Shown piece by piece: positions 60,207-64,000 of a DNA stretch of 64,000 nt (position 1 is its first letter; every line of letters starts with the position of its first letter). Below the pieces are notes generated by a model. It had not been told where the DNA came from. It ran no database searches and saw nothing but the letters and a program-made list of their open reading frames with translations. Location of the stretch: NCBI GenBank assembly GCA_035301485.1, contig DATGUF010000041.1:1-64000 (forward strand). The letters run 5' to 3'. Source of the DNA: CALEAR01 sp035301485 (GTDB taxonomy: Bacteria > Pseudomonadota > Gammaproteobacteria > Pseudomonadales > Alcanivoracaceae). The position numbers and the translations under genes were made by a program.

Positions 60207-61067
60207 TTAATGCAGTAAATTCACCACATCTAAACGTTGCTGCTGTTTAACTTCTCCGTGTTTCTGTTCTAAATCGGCGAAATTAAACAAAGAGGTGTCC
60301 GCCAATTGTGATGGCGCCACATTTTGTATAGCAGCAAACATGTTTTCTAACCTACCAGGATGTTTTACATCCCATTCTTGCAACATCTGCTTGATAACTT
60401 GACGTTGCAAATTATCTTGGCTGCCGCAAAGGTTGCACGGAATAATTGGATGATTCCTTAACGCTGAAAATTTAGCGATATCCTTTTCGCGGCAATAAGC
60501 CAGTGGACGGATAACAATATTAGAACCATCGTCACTACGCAACTTTGGCGGCATGGCTTTGAGTTTGCCACCGTGAAACATATTTAAAAAAAGCGTTTCA
60601 ATAATATCGTCGCGGTGATGCCCTAGTGCTACCTTAGTGGCACCTATCTCTTGCGCGAAACCATACAAACTGCCACGTCGTAACCTTGAGCAGAGTGCGC
60701 AAGTGGTTTTACCCTCTGGTGTTTTCTCTTTCACAATAGAGTAAGTATCGCGCTCAAGAATATGATAAGGCACATTATTTTGCTCTAAATATTCGGGTAG
60801 CACGTGCTCAGGAAAGCCTGGCTGTTTTTGGTCTAAGTTAACGGCCACTAATTCAAATTTAACAGGAGAGGAACGTTGCAAGCTAATCAACAAATCAAGC
60901 ATGGTGTAGGAATCTTTTCCGCCCGATAAGCACACCATGATTTTGTCACCCTCTTGGATCATGTTGTAATCTTCTATCGCGCGCCCTACTTCGCGACGTA
61001 GGCGGCGCTGTAGTTTATTAAAAGCAACTTTTTCTTTTGGGGTTAAAGGCTCTTGAAGCGAAGTCAT
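60207..61067 (-). CDS. ttcA: tRNA 2-thiocytidine biosynthesis protein TtcA
   Basis: 286 residues. PP-loop SGGKDS at 48-53 and the two CxxC pairs of the TtcA family, CALC and CNLC, that bind the Fe-S cluster. Thiolates C32 of tRNA. Single gene, divergent from the UPF0149 gene. In E. coli ttcA is near unrelated genes as well. Confidence 0.95.
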   Translation of the reverse strand: MTSLQEPLTPKEKVAFNKLQRRLRREVGRAIEDYNMIQEGDKIMVCLSGGKDSYTMLDLLISLQRSSPVKFELVAVNLDQKQPGFPEHVLPEYLEQNNVPYHILERDTYSIVKEKTPEGKTTCALCSRLRRGSLYGFAQEIGATKVALGHHRDDIIETLFLNMFHGGKLKAMPPKLRSDDGSNIVIRPLAYCREKDIAKFSALRNHPIIPCNLCGSQDNLQRQVIKQMLQEWDVKHPGRLENMFAAIQNVAPSQLADTSLFNFADLEQKHGEVKQQQRLDVVNLLH

Positions 61068-61238
61068 AGCTCACCTAGGTACAGTGGTAAAATTTGTGCC
61101 AATGATACCTATCCTTATGAAGACACGCACGCCTATAGCGCCAATTTCCTGCTAAGGTTTAATCAGCCGCTGCGTAGTGGTATAACTGCAGCCTATAAAC
61201 AGAGTGCACACATTTATTTGATTGCTAATGGAGAGCGC

Positions 61239-61787
61239 ATGAGCGTTGTAAGAAAACCCGCCAATAAAAGCATTATCGAAGCATTTTTATCTAAGAACCC
61301 TGAGCAATCATTAACTTGGATCGAAACTCACGGCTTAATAGCGGCCATGGCTGTAGGCCCAGAGGCTAGCGAAGGTTGGCAAGAGCTGTGCTATTCAGGC
61401 GACGAACCAATTCCTAGCGCAGTGGCGCAAGCGCTAGAGAAACAGCGAGTGCTATTCGCAAGCACCATTGCAGGCGAAGAAGGGTTGCAACCTCCTTGCC
61501 TCCTTGATCCTTACGCTGAGGATGAAGGTAATGACCTCGCTAGTTGGTGCATGGGATTTGTCAGCGGCATGTTACTGAATGAAGCGCTATGGCATCCCGA
61601 AGACAGAGCAGACGTTAGCGCACAGCTACTTCTGCCAATGATTTTAATTGCCGGCTTAGACGAAGACCCAGAACTTGACGAGCTCTGGGAGAACGAAAAA
61701 ATGGTGCGCCAAATGGCCGTTAGTATTCCTGCGTTAATGGAAGAGCTGTATCTTTTTTATCATGCTCCAGATGAAAGCAATAAATAG
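61239..61787 (+). CDS. UPF0149 (YecA/YgfB-type) family protein
   Basis: 182 residues. N-terminal SIIEAFLSKNPEQSLTWIETHGLIAAMAVGPE matches the family's helical start; DEGNDLASWCMGFVSGMLL is the core signature. Function unknown; some members have a C-terminal SEC-C zinc motif, absent here. Start ATG 61239 has GGAG upstream; the open frame runs back to 61053 but that part overlaps ttcA and has no start support. Confidence 0.75.
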   Translation: MSVVRKPANKSIIEAFLSKNPEQSLTWIETHGLIAAMAVGPEASEGWQELCYSGDEPIPSAVAQALEKQRVLFASTIAGEEGLQPPCLLDPYAEDEGNDLASWCMGFVSGMLLNEALWHPEDRADVSAQLLLPMILIAGLDEDPELDELWENEKMVRQMAVSIPALMEELYLFYHAPDESNK

Positions 61788-61792
61788 CGCCC

Positions 61793-62305
61793 TTAATCAG
61801 CAAAAGAAAGGTGGGAGATGTCCACTTCCACCGCTTCTTTATCATCGGGCAAGGTGTCTATATCTGCCCCGACAGGTGCTAAACCCACATCTTTCAGCAA
61901 AGTTGTTTCTACTTCGGGAACAGGCAGTGCCTCTTCACTCATGCGCGCTCCAGGCGCTGCCACTGTAAAGGCACCTGTAAACCCTTCCCCGCCAGTGCGT
62001 ATGGTGCCTACCATGGCTAGCCCATCATTTTCTTGCGAAGTTTCCTCTGGCATAGCGCTAGCAACGGCTGGCTCATGTTCAACAAACAATGTTTCAGCCC
62101 CTGCTTTTCTTAGCAGGCGCTGCCATTTTGTGGCCGTTTCTGCATCTACAGCGCGGCGTACAACGCGCTCTTTCTTTTGTAAGAGCAACAATGCCTTTTC
62201 AGGCTCAATGGAAAAAACCTTGCCTAAGTTAATGGCCGCCTCTTTTAATGAAAAACCATCGAGGGTATAACCAGATATAACCACGTCGAATTTTTGATCG
62301 CTCAT
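61793..62305 (-). CDS. hypothetical protein with small N-terminal domain and acidic tail
   Basis: 170 residues, not recognised as a named family. Residues 1-80 look folded: FDVVISGYTLDGFSLKEAAINLGKVF, a lysine/arginine stretch KKERVVRRAVD, and ATKWQRLLRKAGAETLFVE. This pattern recurs in gammaproteobacterial proteins as a short leading domain of unknown role. The rest (80-170) is low in order, with many Glu, Pro, Ala and Gly. It ends 5 bases from the convergent UPF0149 gene. Terminator upstream separates it from etfA. Confidence 0.6.
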   Translation of the reverse strand: MSDQKFDVVISGYTLDGFSLKEAAINLGKVFSIEPEKALLLLQKKERVVRRAVDAETATKWQRLLRKAGAETLFVEHEPAVASAMPEETSQENDGLAMVGTIRTGGEGFTGAFTVAAPGARMSEEALPVPEVETTLLKDVGLAPVGADIDTLPDDKEAVEVDISHLSFAD

Positions 62306-62358
62306 TTCTCATCCCTAAATAACAGCCTAAAGCGCATCGTTAGCATACTGCTAAAAGC

Positions 62359-62384
62359 ACAAAACCCGCAATAGCGGGTTTTGT
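62359..62384 (-). terminator. Rho-independent terminator after etfA
   Basis: Perfect 11-bp stem ACAAAACCCGC (62359-62369) / GCGGGTTTTGT (62374-62384), loop AATA. On the minus strand the right arm ends in TTTTGT. May serve both directions. Confidence 0.75.
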
Positions 62385-62408
62385 GGGACTTATTTAGCTA
62401 ACAGTAAC

Positions 62409-63338
62409 TTAGAGCTTACCTTCAAGCTCAGGCACTGCATCAAACAAGTCTGCTACCAAGCCGTAATCAGACACTTGGAAAATAGGAGCCTCTTCGTCTT
62501 TGTTGATAGCAACAATAACTTTAGAGTCCTTCATACCTGCTAAGTGCTGAATCGCACCAGAGATACCTACCGCAATGTAAAGTTCAGGCGCTACGATCTT
62601 ACCGGTTTGACCTACTTGTAAATCGTTAGGTACGTAACCAGCGTCAACCGCTGCACGTGAAGCACCTACTGCGGCGCCAAGCTTATCAGCTAGCTTGTAA
62701 AGGATTTCGAAGTTTTCGCCGCTACCTAGGCCGCGACCACCAGAAACAACTACTTTAGCAGCTGTGAGGTCTGGACGGTCTGACTGAGCGAGTTCTTCCC
62801 CTACAAAGCTAGAAATACCAGCGTCTTTAGCAGCATCTACGCTTTCAACAGCTGCAGAACCACCTTCAGCTGCTACAGCATCAAAAGAAGTACCACGTAC
62901 AGTGATTACTTTGATAGCGTCGGAGCTTTGAACAGTAGCTACTGCGTTACCTGCGTAAATAGGACGCTTAAAGGTATCAGCAGATTCAACTGCGCTGATT
63001 TCAGAAATCATGCCAACATCTAACAAAGCAGCTACACGTGGCAAGAAGTTTTTACCAGAGGTGGTAGCAGGCGCTAAAATGTGGGTGTAATCCTTACCCA
63101 ATTCAGCCACAAGCTCACCAATGTTTTCTGCTAGCTGGTTTGCATATGCTGCGTTATCAGCTAACAAAACTTTGCTTACACCATCAGCTTTTGCTGCTTC
63201 ATCGGCAACAGCCGAGCAGCCTTCACCTGCTACTAAAACGGTAATGTCGCCACCGATTTCTTTAGCAGCTGCAATAACGCTCAAGGTGACAGCATTTAAT
63301 GCATTATTATCGTGCTCTGCATAAACTAAAACACTCAT
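62409..63338 (-). CDS. etfA: electron transfer flavoprotein subunit alpha
   Basis: 309 residues. N-terminal alpha/beta half and C-terminal FAD-binding domain with VSGGRGLGSGENFEIL, AAVGASRAAVDAGYVPNDLQVGQTGKIVAPELYIAVGISGAIQHLAGM, the ETF-alpha signature. Accepts electrons from acyl-CoA dehydrogenases and passes them to ETF:quinone oxidoreductase. Its ATG overlaps the etfB stop by one base (TAATG). Confidence 0.96.
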   Translation of the reverse strand: MSVLVYAEHDNNALNAVTLSVIAAAKEIGGDITVLVAGEGCSAVADEAAKADGVSKVLLADNAAYANQLAENIGELVAELGKDYTHILAPATTSGKNFLPRVAALLDVGMISEISAVESADTFKRPIYAGNAVATVQSSDAIKVITVRGTSFDAVAAEGGSAAVESVDAAKDAGISSFVGEELAQSDRPDLTAAKVVVSGGRGLGSGENFEILYKLADKLGAAVGASRAAVDAGYVPNDLQVGQTGKIVAPELYIAVGISGAIQHLAGMKDSKVIVAINKDEEAPIFQVSDYGLVADLFDAVPELEGKL

Positions 63339-64000
63339 TAGATCACCTTCGCTTCATTTTTAAGTTTATCTACCAACTCATCCACGGAGCCAACAATAAT
63401 ACCGGCTTGTCTTTCAGCTGGAGCTTCAACCTTCAACGTTTTAACAGAAGGGGTGAAATCTACGCCTAAGTCGGCCGCGCTCTTAACATCTAATGGCTTT
63501 TTCTTCGCCTTCATGATGTTAGGTAAAGAAGCGTAGCGTGGCTCGTTCAAGCGTAGGTCTGTGGTAACAATGGCAGGCAAAGATAGCTCAACAGTTTGCA
63601 AACCACCGTCAATTTCACGAGTAACCTGTACTTTGTCGCCTTCAACTTTAACTTCAGAAGCGAAAGTACCTTGTGGTAAACCCGCCAATGCGGCAAGCAT
63701 TTGGCCAGTTTGGTTGTTGTCGCCATCAATCGCTTGCTTACCAAGGATCACCAAATTAGGGGATTCTTCGTCGTACACAGCTTTAAGTGCTTTAGCAATG
63801 GAGAGTGACTGTGGCTCTTCGTCTGTTTCAACAAGAATTGCGCGGTCAGCACCTAGGGCTAACGCGGTACGTAATTGTTCTTGAGCAGCTTTGGTGCCGA
63901 TAGTAACAACGACAATTTCGCTTACAGTGCCAGCCTCTTTAAGGCGGACAGCCTCTTCTACTGCGATTTCGCAGAAAGGGTTCATGGCCATTTTTACGTT
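63338..64000 (-). CDS. etfB: electron transfer flavoprotein subunit beta (5' end outside window)
   Basis: The frame remains open to the last base, where it reads NVKMAMNPFCEIAVEEAVRLKE, the conserved start region of ETF beta; about 30 N-terminal residues lie beyond the window. AMP-binding and core signatures VVTIGTKAAQEQLRTALALGADRAILVE and LGKQAIDGDNNQTGQMLAALAGLPQGTFASEV are seen. Forms the heterodimer with EtfA and is translationally coupled to it. Confidence 0.96.
   Translation of the reverse strand, partial: NVKMAMNPFCEIAVEEAVRLKEAGTVSEIVVVTIGTKAAQEQLRTALALGADRAILVETDEEPQSLSIAKALKAVYDEESPNLVILGKQAIDGDNNQTGQMLAALAGLPQGTFASEVKVEGDKVQVTREIDGGLQTVELSLPAIVTTDLRLNEPRYASLPNIMKAKKKPLDVKSAADLGVDFTPSVKTLKVEAPAERQAGIIVGSVDELVDKLKNEAKVI

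Noticed and set aside
61053..61238. Long N-terminal extension of the UPF0149 protein
   Set aside because: The frame is open but overlaps the ttcA start on the other strand, shows no family likeness, and the ATG at 61239 has a ribosome site.
1..64000. tRNA, rRNA, CRISPR, insertion sequences, prophage or toxin-antitoxin genes
   Set aside because: No cloverleaf, rRNA-like stretch, spaced direct-repeat array, transposase or phage gene was found by eye. Short RNAs could still be missed.

Overview
The window looks like chromosomal core DNA of a free-living, respiring gammaproteobacterium, probably marine or soil and on the Oceanospirillales/Pseudomonadales side. Evidence: the AcnD/PrpF version of the methylcitrate cycle with a GntR regulator, a Pseudomonas-like split type II secretion operon (E to M without C and D), malate synthase G, a four-cysteine FNR/ANR regulator, proton-translocating transhydrogenase with split alpha subunit, TtcA, RraA, MlaA and HrpA. 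This placement is inference from gene content; no rRNA is present. I found no rRNA, tRNA, insertion sequence, prophage or CRISPR array.

Layout. 1-6.9 kb (+): end of an M61 peptidase, hrpA, a FabH-type ketosynthase, mlaA. 6.9-16 kb: Na+/Ca2+ antiporter, a tandem gamma-glutamylcyclotransferase-like protein, acetoacetyl-CoA synthetase, then a three-gene + unit (a hybrid histidine-kinase-like protein that has lost its phosphorylation residues, a TIP30-like oxidoreductase, RraA), an FmdE-like protein and malate dehydrogenase behind a hairpin-rich leader. 17-24 kb: gntR-prpB-prpC-acnD-prpF for propionate, preceded by an array of regulator half-sites and punctuated by hairpins in every wide gap. 24-32.7 kb: gspEFGHIJKLM followed by a DUF1461/Lit-like membrane protein. 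32.7-40.9 kb (-): pntAA-pntAB-pntB, an ABC1 kinase, Prc protease, an MBL hydrolase, a small membrane protein. 41-47.4 kb: yaaA, fnr, and a three-gene operon (alkyl-DHAP-synthase-like flavoprotein, glycerol-3-phosphate dehydrogenase, FGGY kinase). 47.6-53.5 kb: OmpA-type lipoprotein, a five-gene minus-strand unit (gor, orphan parA, two hotdog thioesterases, MFS pump), a small lytic transglycosylase. 53.5-64 kb: ppsA with two divergent tandem copies of its regulator PpsR, glcB, ttcA, a UPF0149 protein, an unknown protein, and etfB-etfA (etfB cut by the window end).

Together the genes describe a cell that lives on fatty acids, acetate and propionate: acetoacetyl-CoA synthetase, ETF, methylcitrate cycle, malate synthase, malate dehydrogenase, PEP synthase and transhydrogenase form a route from acyl-CoA to gluconeogenesis and NADPH. 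The most notable items are the phosphorylation-dead hybrid kinase, the duplicated PpsR pair with complementary motif loss, the phased operator array at the prp locus, and the Lit-like protein closing the type II secretion operon.
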